Position numbers and translations under genes: made by a program. The notes under the pieces are model-generated. The model was given only the letters and a program-made list of their open reading frames with translations. It did not search any database and was not told where the DNA came from. DNA of 64,000 nt, from NCBI GenBank assembly GCA_964203655.1, contig CAXNMJ010000001.1:372001-436000 (forward strand). Direction: 5' to 3'. How positions within the stretch are numbered: position 1 is the first letter of the stretch; every line of letters starts with the position of its first letter. Below are positions 36,359 through 46,959 of the stretch, one piece after another. Source of the stretch: BACL27 sp947488385 (GTDB lineage: Bacteria > Actinomycetota > Acidimicrobiia > Acidimicrobiales > Ilumatobacteraceae).

Positions 36359-38642
36359 CTATTGCGTAGCCATTGCCACTCGCTCATCACCTTCTGGGTT
36401 GCGCCACGATCGCCCTGCTGGCACAACAACTACGCGATGCAAAGCACGATCAGTAAACGTAAACGGAGACTCAACACCACGAATCACCGATGATCCGCGC
36501 AAATAACCAACGGTCAAACCGAACACGCCGAAAAATACAGGCACCGTTGCAGGTATCTCACCCGAGCCGACAGGCAGATCGTCGTAATACAAACTCACTT
36601 CGCCTTTGAACCGACCAGTTGACTTAAATTCAACTCGCAGAGTATGCGCACCAACTGGCACGTCAACTTCTGCCGATACAGAAAAATAATAGAGATCTAA
36701 AAAGTTGTGAACGTAATGCAAGCGCTTGTCTTTGACGTACACGGCGTATCCGCCGGCGCCACTGCCTTGGGCAATTATTGCGCCTTCAACTCCGGTTGAT
36801 GGCACATTTACCTCGGCCAAAATCTCAAACGATCGATTGCGCAAGTTCGGCGCAACCATCGGCGGAATCGCACCAATACCTGGTCGGTATTCGTAGCGCT
36901 CTTGTCGATATCGCTTGTCGCCGAACTTTCCTGGTTGATTATTGAGCGGCAGAATTTGTTGCTTGTCGGCGAGGTCCCACCACAGCGCGATCATCTCTTT
37001 TAATTTTTCAGGATGTTTTGCCGCGAGGTCGTGTGTTTCCGCGAGATCTTTCTCGACGTGGTAGAGCTCCCACTGCTCGACATCAAAACCTATATTCGGA
37101 TCTGATCCGTCGTAACTTGGCGTGCCAGGTAAGCCAGGCATTTGATGAAACACAACCGCTTTCCAACCGTCGTGATACAGCGCACGCGAACCAAACATCT
37201 CATAACACTGAGTTACGTGTTTGCTCGGCGCTTTGGCATCGCTGAGTGTGTGCGCAAAACTCACGCCTTCAATTGGCTGCTGTGGCACGCCGGCAATGTG
37301 CGTCGGTGGTTCAATACCGATCAGCTCAAGCAGAGTCGGCATCACATCTACCGCGTGCAAATACTGTGTTCGCACTTCGTTTTTGGCCGCAAGTTTTTTG
37401 GGCCAATGCACAATCAACGGGTCAGTCACACCGCCTTCGTGAGTTTCGCGCTTCCATCGTTTGAACGGTGTGTTACCTGCCCACGCCCAACCCCACGGAT
37501 AGTGATTGTGCGCGTCTGGCGTGCCGAGCAGATCAATTCGTTTCATGTTTTCTTCAAGACTCTCGGGCACGAAGTTAAAGAAAAACATTTCGTTGAATGA
37601 GCCCTTTGGCCCGCCCTCTGCGCTTGCGCCGTTATCGCTCATCACGAGCACAATCGTGTTATCAAGTTCGCCCATTGACTCGATTTGTTTGATCACTCGG
37701 CCAACTTGAGCATCAGTGTGAGTCAAGAAACCTGCGTAGACCTCCATCATTCGTGCATAAAGTTTTTTCTCGTCGGCAGCTGAGACCTGCCCACTCTGGC
37801 ACCCAATGCGGACGCTCACTTAGAACCGTGTCGCTCGGCAATAAGCCAGATTTTTTCTGTCGCGCGAAAACCTCTTCGCGCCACGCATCCCATCCTTGAT
37901 CAAACTTTCCGCGATATGCATCGATAAAACTCTTCGGCGCCTGATGTGGTGCGTGACATGCACCAGGAGCAAACCACATGAAGAAAGGTTTCTCAGGGTG
38001 CGCCGCACGCAAGTCGTTGATAAACAGTTCGGCTTTATCTGCCATGTCTTCAGTTAGGTGATAACCCTGTTCTGGCGTGCGCGGCGGATCAACTTGGTGA
38101 TTGTCATAAACAAGATCTGGGTGATACTGATCTGTCTCGCCACCGAGAAAGCCGTAGAAGCGTTCGAAGCCGCGACCAAGTGGCCATCGCTCTCGGGTTG
38201 ATCCCATTTGGTTCTCGCCTTGCGGCGAGAGATGCCACTTGCCAAGCAAATATGTTGCGTATCCATTGCGCACGAGAATCTCAGAAATCATTCCGGCGCT
38301 TGCCGGCATAATCGCGTTGTAACCAGGGAAGCCCGAAACAATGTCGGCGACACGACCCATGCCCACACTGTGCGGATTGCGGCCCGTCAATAGTGCGGCA
38401 CGTGTTGGCGAGCAAAGAGCTGTCGTGTGATAGTTGCTGTAACGCAAACCATTGCTTGCGAGTTTGTCAAAAGTTGGCGTCGCAATATCTGAGCCGTAAC
38501 AACCAAATTGTGCGTAGCCGACATCGTCGAGCAACACGACTAGAACATTCGGCGAGCCTTCGGGCGGTGTCGTTAGTGGCGGCCACCACGGCGTTGAGTC
38601 GTCAAATGTGCGACCAATCTTGCCTTTGAACTCGTTTTGCAC
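36359..38642 (-). CDS. Type I arylsulfatase (frameshifted)
   Basis: A sulfatase of about 760 residues when one extra base in the CCC run at 37790-37792 is ignored. The first frame has the metal-binding Asp39/Asp40 (LLDDVGYAQFGCYG) and Cys77 in CSPTR, the site converted to formylglycine. The second frame continues with VSAADEKKLYARMMEVYAGF, MSDNGASAEGG, the HEGGVTDPLIVHWP block and a C-terminal beta-rich domain. This is the long AtsA-like subgroup. No secretion signal is obvious at the ATG (38642). Hydrolyses sulfate esters of unknown origin. It needs a formylglycine-generating enzyme encoded elsewhere. Confidence 0.87.
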
Positions 38643-38677
38643 CCAAACCCCCTTGAGAAAAAATAGCCTCCCAACAC

Positions 38678-38689
38678 GCGAATATTCGC
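38678..38689. promoter_or_regulatory. 12-bp palindrome between sulfatase and tRNA-Arg
   Basis: GCGAATATTCGC is a perfect palindrome 36 bases before the sulfatase start and 56 bases before the tRNA. It could be an operator for the sulfatase; no regulator is adjacent. Confidence 0.35.
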
Positions 38690-38744
38690 ATTAGAAGAGT
38701 TGAAAATTTGCTGTGCTTATTTGCAGTTATCATTAGCGTCACCA

Positions 38745-38820
38745 GCGCTCGTAGCTCAACGGATAGAGCATTTGACTTCGGATCAAAGGGTTGGGGGTTC
38801 AAGTCCCTCCGAGCGCGCCA
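38745..38820 (+). tRNA. tRNA-Arg (anticodon UCG)
   Basis: A 76-base tRNA with encoded CCA. Acceptor GCGCTCG/CGAGCGC pairs fully. D-arm GCTC/GAGC, anticodon stem TTTGA/TCAAA with loop CUUCGGA (anticodon UCG), T-loop TTCAAGT, discriminator G. Reads CGA codons. Confidence 0.98.
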
Positions 38821-38875
38821 ACAATAATCCTCCGCGGGTCTACCCCCGACATTTCGTTGTCCTACTATTGAAATC

Positions 38876-40111
38876 ATGCTCATTCAATTTGGCGAGCAAT
38901 CAACCAAAAAACATGCCGTCGTTATAGGTGCCGGCTTTGGCGGCTTAGCTTGCGCAAAAAAGTTGCGTAAATCTGGTGTCTACTCGGTAACGCTGATCGA
39001 TAGAAATCCATATCAGTTGTTTTCACCCCTGCTTTATCAAGTGGCAACAGCGTCTCTGCCCGAAGATGACATTGCGTTTCCGGTTCGAACCGCCTATCGC
39101 GAAGTGCAATTTGTTCGGGGTGATGTTAAAAGTGTCGATGTAAACACAAAAGAGATCACCTTGTCTACTGGTAAGACAATCTCTTACGACGACTTGATTC
39201 TCGCCGTTGGTTCCGAGGGCACAACGTTTGGTATCCCAGGTGTTGCCGAGCACTGTTTTCAAATGAAGTCAGTAAATGATGCTCGCGAAATTCGTCGCTC
39301 ACTACTCAGCACATATGAAAGTGTCGAAGATGGATTGTTGCCTCTCGAGAGTCTTAATGTCGTAATCGTTGGAGGCGGACCAACCGGTGTTGAACTCGCC
39401 GGTGCGGTCAGCGAACTACAACGAGAAATTCAACGCGAGTTTGAACACATTGCACCGAAAGCAACCGTGACACTTCTTGAGGCGGGCCCAAGACTTTTGC
39501 CGAGCTTTCATCCGTACTCGAGTAAATACACTTTAAAGACGCTGACGAAAATGGGCGTACGAGTTGAAGTTGACGCCGCTGTTGTTGAAGCGACACCAAG
39601 TTCGTTGCGACTTAAAGATGGAACAGAAATTATCGCTGGCACTCGCATTTGGGCCGCGGGGGTTGTCGCGCCTGCGCATTGGAAGTTTCTCGGTGAAACC
39701 GATCGCGGCAATCGAATCAGAGTGAATACGAATTTGCAGCTCAGCGATTCGATTTGGGTTGTCGGAGATGCCGCGAGTTTCCCTGATGCGACAGGGCGAC
39801 CACTCCCGATGGTTGCGCCGGTCGCAATTCAACAAGGTAAGCACGTCGCGCGCCAGATCAGGCGACGAGAACAAGGCAAAACACTTGAGGCGTTTAAGTA
39901 TCGCGACAAGGGTCAAATGGCGACAATTGGTCGACGCAAAGCCGTTGTCGAAATGAATTCATGGTTGCGGTTTCAAGGCTCGCTCGCCTGGCTTACGTGG
40001 CTCGCACTGCATCTCGCATATCTCTCGGGCGGGCGCAACCGCACAAGTATTTTCGCCGATTGGATCTGGAACTACATCGTCTGGACACCCCGCCGAACAA
40101 TTACTGAATAA
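38876..40111 (+). CDS. ndh: Type II NADH dehydrogenase (NDH-2)
   Basis: A 411-residue FAD-dependent oxidoreductase. The N-terminal FAD dinucleotide fold is VVIGAGFGGLACAKKL (15-30), the NADH fold is VVIVGGGPTGVELAGAV (around 163-178), and WVVGDAASFPD is the second FAD-contact motif. The C-terminal segment (LTWLALHLAYLSGGRNR) is the membrane-binding part of NDH-2 enzymes. It passes electrons from NADH to quinone without proton pumping. ATG at 38876, 55 bases after the tRNA. Confidence 0.92.
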   Translation: MLIQFGEQSTKKHAVVIGAGFGGLACAKKLRKSGVYSVTLIDRNPYQLFSPLLYQVATASLPEDDIAFPVRTAYREVQFVRGDVKSVDVNTKEITLSTGKTISYDDLILAVGSEGTTFGIPGVAEHCFQMKSVNDAREIRRSLLSTYESVEDGLLPLESLNVVIVGGGPTGVELAGAVSELQREIQREFEHIAPKATVTLLEAGPRLLPSFHPYSSKYTLKTLTKMGVRVEVDAAVVEATPSSLRLKDGTEIIAGTRIWAAGVVAPAHWKFLGETDRGNRIRVNTNLQLSDSIWVVGDAASFPDATGRPLPMVAPVAIQQGKHVARQIRRREQGKTLEAFKYRDKGQMATIGRRKAVVEMNSWLRFQGSLAWLTWLALHLAYLSGGRNRTSIFADWIWNYIVWTPRRTITE

Positions 40112-40196
40112 CCGCATAGCTATTGCAATGCGATAACGCTGCCACTTTAAGTCAACTCAGATGAACAAAAATTTTCTTGTGCCGTAGCCTGACTGC

Positions 40197-42053
40197 GTGC
40201 ATCCTCATCAGCTGATTCCGCGCGACAAGTCAGCCGTCGCCGGGGCAAAAATTGGCAAAACTTCTATTCGCCGGGTAGCGAAATTCGCCCGCCCGTACCG
40301 TCGGTCAATCATTGGTTTTCTGATCACAATTATCGTTTCCTCGGCTATCGCTCTGCTCCCACCATTCATGTTTCGAATGATCGTCGACCACGCAATTCCA
40401 GATTCGGATAAACGCCGAATCGTCACCCTCACTGCCATCTTGGTAGTCGTCGCTCTTGGTGACGCCGGACTACAGATCGTGCAGCGCTGGTATTCAGCAA
40501 GAATCGGCGAAGGTCTGATCTACGACCTGCGTGTCGCACTTTTCGACAAAGTACAAAACATGCCGATCGCATTTTTCACTCGAACTCAGACTGGCGCACT
40601 AATTAGTCGTCTCAATAATGATGTCGTCGGTGCACAAACTGCCGTTACCGGCACATTGGGAAGCGTCGTTTCAAACGTCGTCATTCTCGTGACAACTCTT
40701 GGCGCAATGATCGCACTTGAGTGGCGCTTAACTCTTCTCTCGCTGATCGTGTTGCCAGTTTTCATTATTCCGGCAAAACGCGTTGGTGCAAGACTGCAAG
40801 AAATTTCACGCGAACAAATGGGTCTAAACGCGGGCATGAACACACAGATGACTGAACGCTTCAACGTCTCTGGTGCACTTCTCGTAAAACTGTTTGGCCG
40901 ACATAAAGAAGAAGTCGGCGCATTCGGCTCGCGTGCTTCGCGTGTGCGCGACATCGGCATCACTGCGGCAATGTATGGACGCGTATTTTTCGTGGCACTC
41001 GGTCTTGTCGGTGCACTCGGCGCCGTCGCTATTTACGGTGTCGGTGCTTTCATGGTTGTCTCTGGCGGCATCACGATCGGCACACTTGTGGCAATGGCTG
41101 CATTTGTGCAGCGCATCTATCAACCACTAACAGGTTTGACTAATGCGCGTCTCGAAGTTCTAACTGCGCTCGTGAGTTTTGAGAGAGTCTTTGAAGTTCT
41201 AGACGCACCAGTTGCAATCGCTGATCGATTAGGCGCAGTCGACGCGGTTAATCCTCGTGGCGAAATCGAGTTTGACCGTGTTTCGTTTCGCTACCCACCT
41301 GGCTCAAGTGTTTCGATTGCCTCTCTCGAATTGGCGGGTGTCATGCAGGGTGCCGACCCCGATGTAGATGTCTTGCGTGATGTCTCTCTAAAAATTGCTC
41401 CAGGCGAAACGATCGCGATTGTCGGCGCAAGTGGCAGCGGCAAAACAACTTTGGCAATGTTGTTGGCCAGACTCTATGACGTCACTTCTGGATCAGTTCG
41501 CCTCGACGGCAAAGATGTTCGCGATTTAACTGGCGTCTCGCTTCGCGCGGCAATCGGCGTAGTTTCACAAGACTCACACATGTTTCACGAATCAGTTAAG
41601 TCGAATTTGTTATATGCCCGGCCCGATGCGACACACGAACAAATCGTTTCTGCATGTCATGCAGCAAAAATCCACGATGTAATTGCCGCACTACCTGACG
41701 GCTATGAAACAATCGTCGGCGAACGTGGTTATCGCCTTTCAGGTGGCGAAAAACAACGACTTGCAATCGCAAGGTTGTTGCTAAAAAATCCAGCCGTGAT
41801 GATTCTTGATGAAGCCACAAGTCACCTCGACAACGAGAGTGAGGTTTTGGTGCAAAATGCTCTCGACACGGCGATGAAAAATCGCACTTCACTTGTGATT
41901 GCACACAGGCTTTCGACGATCCGTGATGCCGATCGAATTGTCGTGATCAACAATGGCTTAATCGAAGAACAAGGCACTCATGACCAACTGATGGCAACCA
42001 ACGGGCTCTACGCTGCCCAAGTTCGTGCCGGCGAGAGTTCGGATACAAACTAA
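40197..42053 (+). CDS. ABC exporter, fused permease and ATPase
   Basis: A 618-residue half-transporter: six transmembrane helices in residues 35-320, then the ATPase. Walker A is GASGSGKT, the signature is LSGGEKQR, Walker B is VMILDEAT followed by SHLDNES. The layout is of the MsbA/LmrA type, which works as a dimer and exports lipids or drugs. Substrate unknown. GTG start at 40197. The SMP-30 gene follows 17 bases later. Confidence 0.93.
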   Translation: MHPHQLIPRDKSAVAGAKIGKTSIRRVAKFARPYRRSIIGFLITIIVSSAIALLPPFMFRMIVDHAIPDSDKRRIVTLTAILVVVALGDAGLQIVQRWYSARIGEGLIYDLRVALFDKVQNMPIAFFTRTQTGALISRLNNDVVGAQTAVTGTLGSVVSNVVILVTTLGAMIALEWRLTLLSLIVLPVFIIPAKRVGARLQEISREQMGLNAGMNTQMTERFNVSGALLVKLFGRHKEEVGAFGSRASRVRDIGITAAMYGRVFFVALGLVGALGAVAIYGVGAFMVVSGGITIGTLVAMAAFVQRIYQPLTGLTNARLEVLTALVSFERVFEVLDAPVAIADRLGAVDAVNPRGEIEFDRVSFRYPPGSSVSIASLELAGVMQGADPDVDVLRDVSLKIAPGETIAIVGASGSGKTTLAMLLARLYDVTSGSVRLDGKDVRDLTGVSLRAAIGVVSQDSHMFHESVKSNLLYARPDATHEQIVSACHAAKIHDVIAALPDGYETIVGERGYRLSGGEKQRLAIARLLLKNPAVMILDEATSHLDNESEVLVQNALDTAMKNRTSLVIAHRLSTIRDADRIVVINNGLIEEQGTHDQLMATNGLYAAQVRAGESSDTN

Positions 42054-42070
42054 AACTAGGCTCGTCTCAC

Positions 42071-42985
42071 ATGGCCGAGTTTGTTGACATAGCAAGTGAC
42101 CTTAGGTTCCCTGAGGGGCCAGTTGCATTGCCTGACGGCAGTGTTGTGCTCGTCGAAATGATGAGTCGTTGCATAACTCGAATCATGCCCGACATGACAA
42201 AACAAATTGTTGCTGAAATTGCTGGAGGGCCAAATGGTCTCGCACTCGGGCCTGATGGCGCGCTCTATTTGTGCAATAACGGTGGATCATTTTCAAAACA
42301 GGTTTTCAATGGCATCACTTACCCCGGACCGTTTGATCCAAAGACATATATCGGCGGTCGCATTCAACGCGTCGACTTAAATTCTGGCGAAGTCACCGAC
42401 CTCTACACGCATTGCGATGGTCACGAGTTGCGCGGACCCAACGACATAGTTTTTGATGCTCACGGTGGCATGTGGTTTACAGAACACGGAATTCGTCATG
42501 GCCGTGTCTTTGACCTAACTGGTATCTACTATGCAAAAACTGATGGTTCGCTGATTCGCGAAGTCATCTTTCCATGTCAGGCACCAAATGGCATTGGTCT
42601 TTCACCTGATGGCAAAACGCTTTACTGGGCAGAAACATTTAATGGTCGGGTATTCAAAGCGAAGATTACCGGTGAGGGCGAGGTCGAAAAATTCAGCTCT
42701 CGAGATCCACGCAACTGTCTGGCTGGTTTACCAGGGCTGCAATATCTCGACTCGCTCGCAGTCGACAGTGACGGCAATGTTTGTGTAGCGACATTGATGA
42801 ACGGTGGCATAACTGTGATCTCGCCAACTGGCGAAATTCTCGAACACATCGCAACTAACGATCCGATCACGACAAATATTTGTTTTGGTGGCCCTGAGTT
42901 GCGAACTGCATACATCACGCTTTCAGGTCTCGGAAAACTCGTGTCTATGACCTGGCCGCGCCCGGGCCTGAAACTTAATTTCTAG
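42071..42985 (+). CDS. SMP-30/gluconolactonase-family protein
   Basis: A 304-residue six-bladed beta-propeller. FPEGPVALPDGSVVLVEM is the first-blade motif with the metal-binding Glu, and GPNDIVFDAHGGMWFTE and NGIGLSPDGKTLYWAET are the later blade motifs with Asn and Asp ligands. Such enzymes hydrolyse sugar lactones or related esters. Probably follows the ABC exporter gene in one transcript. Its stop overlaps the convergent carotenoid oxygenase stop by four bases. Confidence 0.9.
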   Translation: MAEFVDIASDLRFPEGPVALPDGSVVLVEMMSRCITRIMPDMTKQIVAEIAGGPNGLALGPDGALYLCNNGGSFSKQVFNGITYPGPFDPKTYIGGRIQRVDLNSGEVTDLYTHCDGHELRGPNDIVFDAHGGMWFTEHGIRHGRVFDLTGIYYAKTDGSLIREVIFPCQAPNGIGLSPDGKTLYWAETFNGRVFKAKITGEGEVEKFSSRDPRNCLAGLPGLQYLDSLAVDSDGNVCVATLMNGGITVISPTGEILEHIATNDPITTNICFGGPELRTAYITLSGLGKLVSMTWPRPGLKLNF

Positions 42986-44343
42986 TCAGCGATCCAATTG
43001 CCGTGAAAGCCATTTGGCACTCGGGCGGGCAAACTCACGACCGCCACTGGCTCACCACAAAAATCTTGCGCGTTCAGCACCACAAGATCTGACAGATCAG
43101 TTTCAGTGTTATGACGCAGTGCCATCACATAACCGTCGTCTTCAGACTTTGAGTTTTCGCGTGGCACAAACACCGGCTCGCCGTAGCCAAAATTCGCACC
43201 GTCATGTCGCACTTGGGTTGTTTTCTTTGCGAGATCTTGTTTGATCAAGTCTGCTTGTCTGAAAACATCTGAGATTCCCGCGAAGTAGCCAAAATCATGC
43301 TTGAGGCCAAGTAGCGATTCATTCATCCGCGGAAACTCTTGCGGGCGGTCGTCAATGCGTTCTTGTTTGGCTTTCCCCGTTTGAGGATTCAAAATCCAAC
43401 GATCCAAAGTCGGCAAGCCCTCGTTTGGTCCACGTTGTTCAACATCAAACATTTTGTCGTGGCGCGCCGCGTCTAAAACGACGGTGCCATCTGGTGCGTC
43501 GTAAGCGTTTAACGGATGAAAGATATAGCAACTATCTATCTCGACCCACTTAATGTCGGCCGCCACACCTTCGCGCGGAAGCAAACCGACGCGCGCTGTG
43601 TAATCAGCATTCCATATATAAGGAAACGACCGTCCTGACATCGCCAACTCGAGATTGAACAAACAAGGCAAGTCAAAGATCAAGACGTATTTTTCAGTCA
43701 AGGCACAGTCGTGCATCATCGGGCCACCAGGCAGCGCAATATCTAAATTGCGACGGACTTTTCCATCTACACCGACAACGAGATATTGAACTTGATTACC
43801 CCAACCCCACCAATACGCCATCACGTGCAACTCGCCCGTACGCGGATCACGCTTCGGATGCGCAGAAAAAGCCTGCGGCAATGTATTCGCAAAATTTGAA
43901 ACACGAACTGTTTCAAGTTCGTAATTCATTTCAATTGGCGGTGAACCACCTTCGACTAATGCCCAAGTTGCACCAGCATGACCGATCACATTTGTATTCG
44001 ACGCAAATTGTGCATGATCAGCAGGCCAGTCTGACGGCGGCGCTTGTTCGCCAAGACTCTTGGCGACGTTACGATCGCGCACCCAACGATTGCGATACCA
44101 CTTAGCCTCACCATTGTTCAACCGAATGCCGTGAACCATTCCTGAACCGAGAAACCAGTGATATTTTTCAGGATCAACTTGCCCAATTGGGTTTGGTCCA
44201 TTGCGCAGATAGCGGCCGTTCAACTCATTTGGCAGAGTACCCGTAACTTTCAAGTCGAAAGCTGTTGTCTCAACGTCAACTGGTGCCAAGTTGCCCGACA
44301 AGAACGGGTTGCTTGATGTGCGAAGTGTCGAAGTATTCGTCAT
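42982..44343 (-). CDS. Carotenoid cleavage oxygenase family (RPE65-like)
   Basis: A 453-residue seven-bladed non-haem iron dioxygenase. The four iron-binding histidines fall in FSAHPKRD, PMMHDCALTE, YIFHPLNAYD and GFHGNWI (the last near the C-terminus). The N-terminal LNGRYLRNGPNP is the family signature. It cleaves a polyene or stilbene-type double bond; the substrate is unknown, and no carotenoid or retinal synthesis gene is in the window. I chose the ATG at 44343; a GTG at 44361 adds six residues. Confidence 0.93.
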   Translation of the reverse strand: MTNTSTLRTSSNPFLSGNLAPVDVETTAFDLKVTGTLPNELNGRYLRNGPNPIGQVDPEKYHWFLGSGMVHGIRLNNGEAKWYRNRWVRDRNVAKSLGEQAPPSDWPADHAQFASNTNVIGHAGATWALVEGGSPPIEMNYELETVRVSNFANTLPQAFSAHPKRDPRTGELHVMAYWWGWGNQVQYLVVGVDGKVRRNLDIALPGGPMMHDCALTEKYVLIFDLPCLFNLELAMSGRSFPYIWNADYTARVGLLPREGVAADIKWVEIDSCYIFHPLNAYDAPDGTVVLDAARHDKMFDVEQRGPNEGLPTLDRWILNPQTGKAKQERIDDRPQEFPRMNESLLGLKHDFGYFAGISDVFRQADLIKQDLAKKTTQVRHDGANFGYGEPVFVPRENSKSEDDGYVMALRHNTETDLSDLVVLNAQDFCGEPVAVVSLPARVPNGFHGNWIAD

Positions 44344-44382
44344 AGCCAAAATGCTAGCCACTTGGGCGTAGCGTTAATACCT

Positions 44383-45228
44383 ATGTGGGGCACACCAGAT
44401 ATGGTTTCAAAACTTGAACATGTTCTGGTGCGCACGCCGACAACTGTCGGCAATTTCGTTGCCGATGCTCAGTGGCGCGAACCAGATCGTGACGCACTTG
44501 TTCGTGAACACATTGAATTTGTAGATCTACTTTCAAGTCTTGGTTGCACGGTTCACACCGCACAGGCAGTCGATGGTCTTGTTGATGCGGTTTACATGCA
44601 CGACCCGATGATCATGACGCCACATGGCGCAATCTTGTTGCAAATGGGTAAGCGTGTTCGTCAACCCGAGCCAGCGCAAATTCGCAAAGATCTTGAGCGC
44701 ATCGGCGTGCCAATTTTGGGCGAACTAACCGGCTCAGCAATCGCTGATGGTGGCGACAAGGTTTGGCTAGATGCAAAAACCTTATTGATTGGTCACGGGT
44801 ATCGAACCAACGGCGAAGGTATCGCGCAGATCCGAAAAATGCTCGCACCATACGGTGTTGAAGTTCATGCCTTTGATCTTCCTCACTTTCAAGGACCAAA
44901 CGCGGTGTTGCACTTGATGTCGGTGCTCTCGCCGATTAGCCACGACAAAGCCGTCGTTTACGAACCACTAGCACCAATTCGTTTGCTTGAGTTTTTGAAA
45001 TCGCGCAAGATCTCTTGGCTAACAGTTAATGACACCGAAGTTCACACACAGGGCGCAAACATTTTGACTGTCGAGCCGAACGTCGTTGTATTAGCCGCAG
45101 GAAATCCAGAAATCGAGGGCAAACTTCGTAAGTCTGGCGTAACCGTGCACGTTTTTAACGGCGCAAATGTCGCTGTTAAGGGCGACGGCGGACCAACCTG
45201 TCTTACTGCGCCATTATTGCGCCGATAA
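44383..45228 (+). CDS. Dimethylarginine dimethylaminohydrolase-like amidinohydrolase
   Basis: A 281-residue pentein-fold enzyme. DPMIMTPHGAILLQMGKRVRQPE, GGDKVWLDAKTLLIGHGYRTN and the His in VLHLMSVLSPI are the guanidino-binding and catalytic region of the DDAH/arginine deiminase family; the nucleophile is Cys273 in GGPTCLTAP near the C-terminus. It may hydrolyse dimethylarginine to citrulline or act on a related guanidine. ATG at 44383 chosen; a TTG at 44362 in frame is less likely. Divergent from the carotenoid oxygenase with about 40 bases between. Confidence 0.87.
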   Translation: MWGTPDMVSKLEHVLVRTPTTVGNFVADAQWREPDRDALVREHIEFVDLLSSLGCTVHTAQAVDGLVDAVYMHDPMIMTPHGAILLQMGKRVRQPEPAQIRKDLERIGVPILGELTGSAIADGGDKVWLDAKTLLIGHGYRTNGEGIAQIRKMLAPYGVEVHAFDLPHFQGPNAVLHLMSVLSPISHDKAVVYEPLAPIRLLEFLKSRKISWLTVNDTEVHTQGANILTVEPNVVVLAAGNPEIEGKLRKSGVTVHVFNGANVAVKGDGGPTCLTAPLLRR

Positions 45229-45238
45229 GCGAAAACTT

Positions 45239-45826
45239 TCAGCGCAGATGCGCAACTTCATTTAACGCACCCACCGAGCGCAAACCACTCTGGGCCGCTA
45301 CGACTCGGTGTATCGACGTGTATTGCGGATAGAAGAATCCGCGTTCTGTTGAAATTCCCAGAATATGTGCCAAGAATTGATTGATCACTCCTCCATGACA
45401 CGTCACGACGATTCGTTGCGAAGGGTGCTGACTAATCAATTGCTCAAGGCTTGAAACAACACGATGACGAAAACTCTCGATCGTGTCTGAATCTGACTGC
45501 CACTCACCTGCCAAAAGTTTTTGCCATCTTTCATCGTTGGCCGCACGCAGCTCTTCTATCGGAATATATTCGTTTGAAAGTCGGTCATATTCGGCCACAT
45601 CGTCAACAATCGAGATTGGAAGACCAGTCGTCGCGGCGAGAGGTTCGGCAGTTTGAACGGCGCGCTTCATCGGGCTCGAATAAATCGCATCAATTGACTC
45701 GGACGCCAAATAATTTGCAAGCCGAGCTGCCTGCTCTTTGCCTTCTGGTGAAAGCTCGGGGTCTGCAGGTCCTTCGACTACTTCTCGGCGCAACGGCAAA
45801 CCATGCCGAACAAGTATCAATTCCAT
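45239..45826 (-). CDS. Histidine phosphatase (phosphoglycerate-mutase-like)
   Basis: A 195-residue branch 1 histidine phosphatase. LVRHG at residues 5-9 holds the phospho-accepting His8; the second His lies in VVTCHGGVINQ. SPEGKEQAARLANYL and YSSPMKRAVQTAEPLA are typical. Substrate unknown. It ends convergent with the dimethylargininase-like gene and starts just downstream of the kinase-like gene on the same strand. Confidence 0.9.
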   Translation of the reverse strand: MELILVRHGLPLRREVVEGPADPELSPEGKEQAARLANYLASESIDAIYSSPMKRAVQTAEPLAATTGLPISIVDDVAEYDRLSNEYIPIEELRAANDERWQKLLAGEWQSDSDTIESFRHRVVSSLEQLISQHPSQRIVVTCHGGVINQFLAHILGISTERGFFYPQYTSIHRVVAAQSGLRSVGALNEVAHLR

Positions 45827-45829
45827 TTG

Positions 45830-46893
45830 TTAGATCAATTTAGCAAGATCCAGTTCGTGAAACGCCCGCTCAAAGCGAGAATTCATTGTTTCAACGAGTG
45901 CCCGTGAGCGCGGTTCATTTAAATCCATTCCGCGACTTGCCACGACTGGGTAGACCAAACAAAACAACGCCGTGCCGCGATATTGCAACCAAAGATTGTC
46001 GCGGTCGATGTCAGTCACGCCATTGGCGCGCAAACCCTCAAGCCATCGCTCAAAAAGTTCTTTCTCGTATTTACTGGCATCATCTGGTGTCAAACTTTGC
46101 GTCAAAAAGTAAGCCAAGTCGTAGGCCCCCGAGCCCGTGCCAATTAACTGAAAGTCATAGAGAATGAACTCGTTGTCTTTAGTGAACATCATGTTGTCGG
46201 CTCGAAAGTCACCGTGTGCAAGTGTCGTGACACCGTCCATCAGTGACGACATCAAACCGCCAATTGCCGGAGCAAACTTCTCGCCAACTTTAAGAATCGA
46301 TTCTGTTAGGTTCAGCTCGCGCTTGACCTTCTCCCAACCTTCGGCAAAAACAATTGGCAATACAGCTGGATAGATCGGATCACTAAACGCAATCGTCGTA
46401 CCGTCAGCGGCCAATCCATCGGCTTTGCCCCACCACTTTGCATGAATCTTCGCCAGTGCGTCGACAGCGCGTCTCGCATCCTCAATCTTGATATGCCAAC
46501 TGTTTGATCAATTATGCGATGGCCGGCAAGATCTTCGAGCACCATTGCAAATTGACTTGTCTCTTCATTGATCTCGCCAAAATATGAGCGCGGTGTAATC
46601 ACGGGGCACTCTTTTGCAAGAGACTTGAAAAAACGAACTTCGCGAATATACATTCGCAAAATTGAAGATGTAAAAACTGCAGCCTCGTCGAGCGCCGGCA
46701 TCTTCACGATCACGCTTGCTGGGCAATTGTTGCCCGTCAATTTTGCGCGATAAACCGCGCTCGCCACACCGACGCCTACGCCGATGATGCCGATATCAGC
46801 AGTCTTGATATCGAAACCTGTGGCCTCAGCAAGCCACTTTGCATCTACGTCATTAATCGAACTTGGTATCGCAACACTCATATCGACCCCCAT
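45830..46893 (-). CDS. Aminoglycoside-phosphotransferase/EcKinase-like kinase (frameshifted)
   Basis: About 354 residues if one missing base near 46487-46500 is restored. The first frame has the N-lobe (VYRAKLTGNNCPASVIVKMPAL with the ATP-binding Lys, then VLEDLAGHRIIDQT). The second frame gives KIEDARRAVDALAKIHAKWWGK, the catalytic loop LAHGDFRADNMMF and the metal-binding DFQ. This is the phosphotransferase family acting on small alcohols or sugars, not necessarily antibiotics. It differs from the other broken genes in the window in needing a base added, not removed. ATG at 46893. Confidence 0.82.
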
Positions 46894-46959
46894 CGAGCTA
46901 AGTATTTCTAAGGTACACCTCTACAAGAGATTCCTCAAATTAGGGGTTCGGCGAGATAC

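Noticed and set aside
45830..46893. Aminoglycoside resistance gene
   Set aside because: The fold is shared by many small-molecule kinases and the N-lobe resembles EcKinase/choline-kinase-like members; no resistance context is present.
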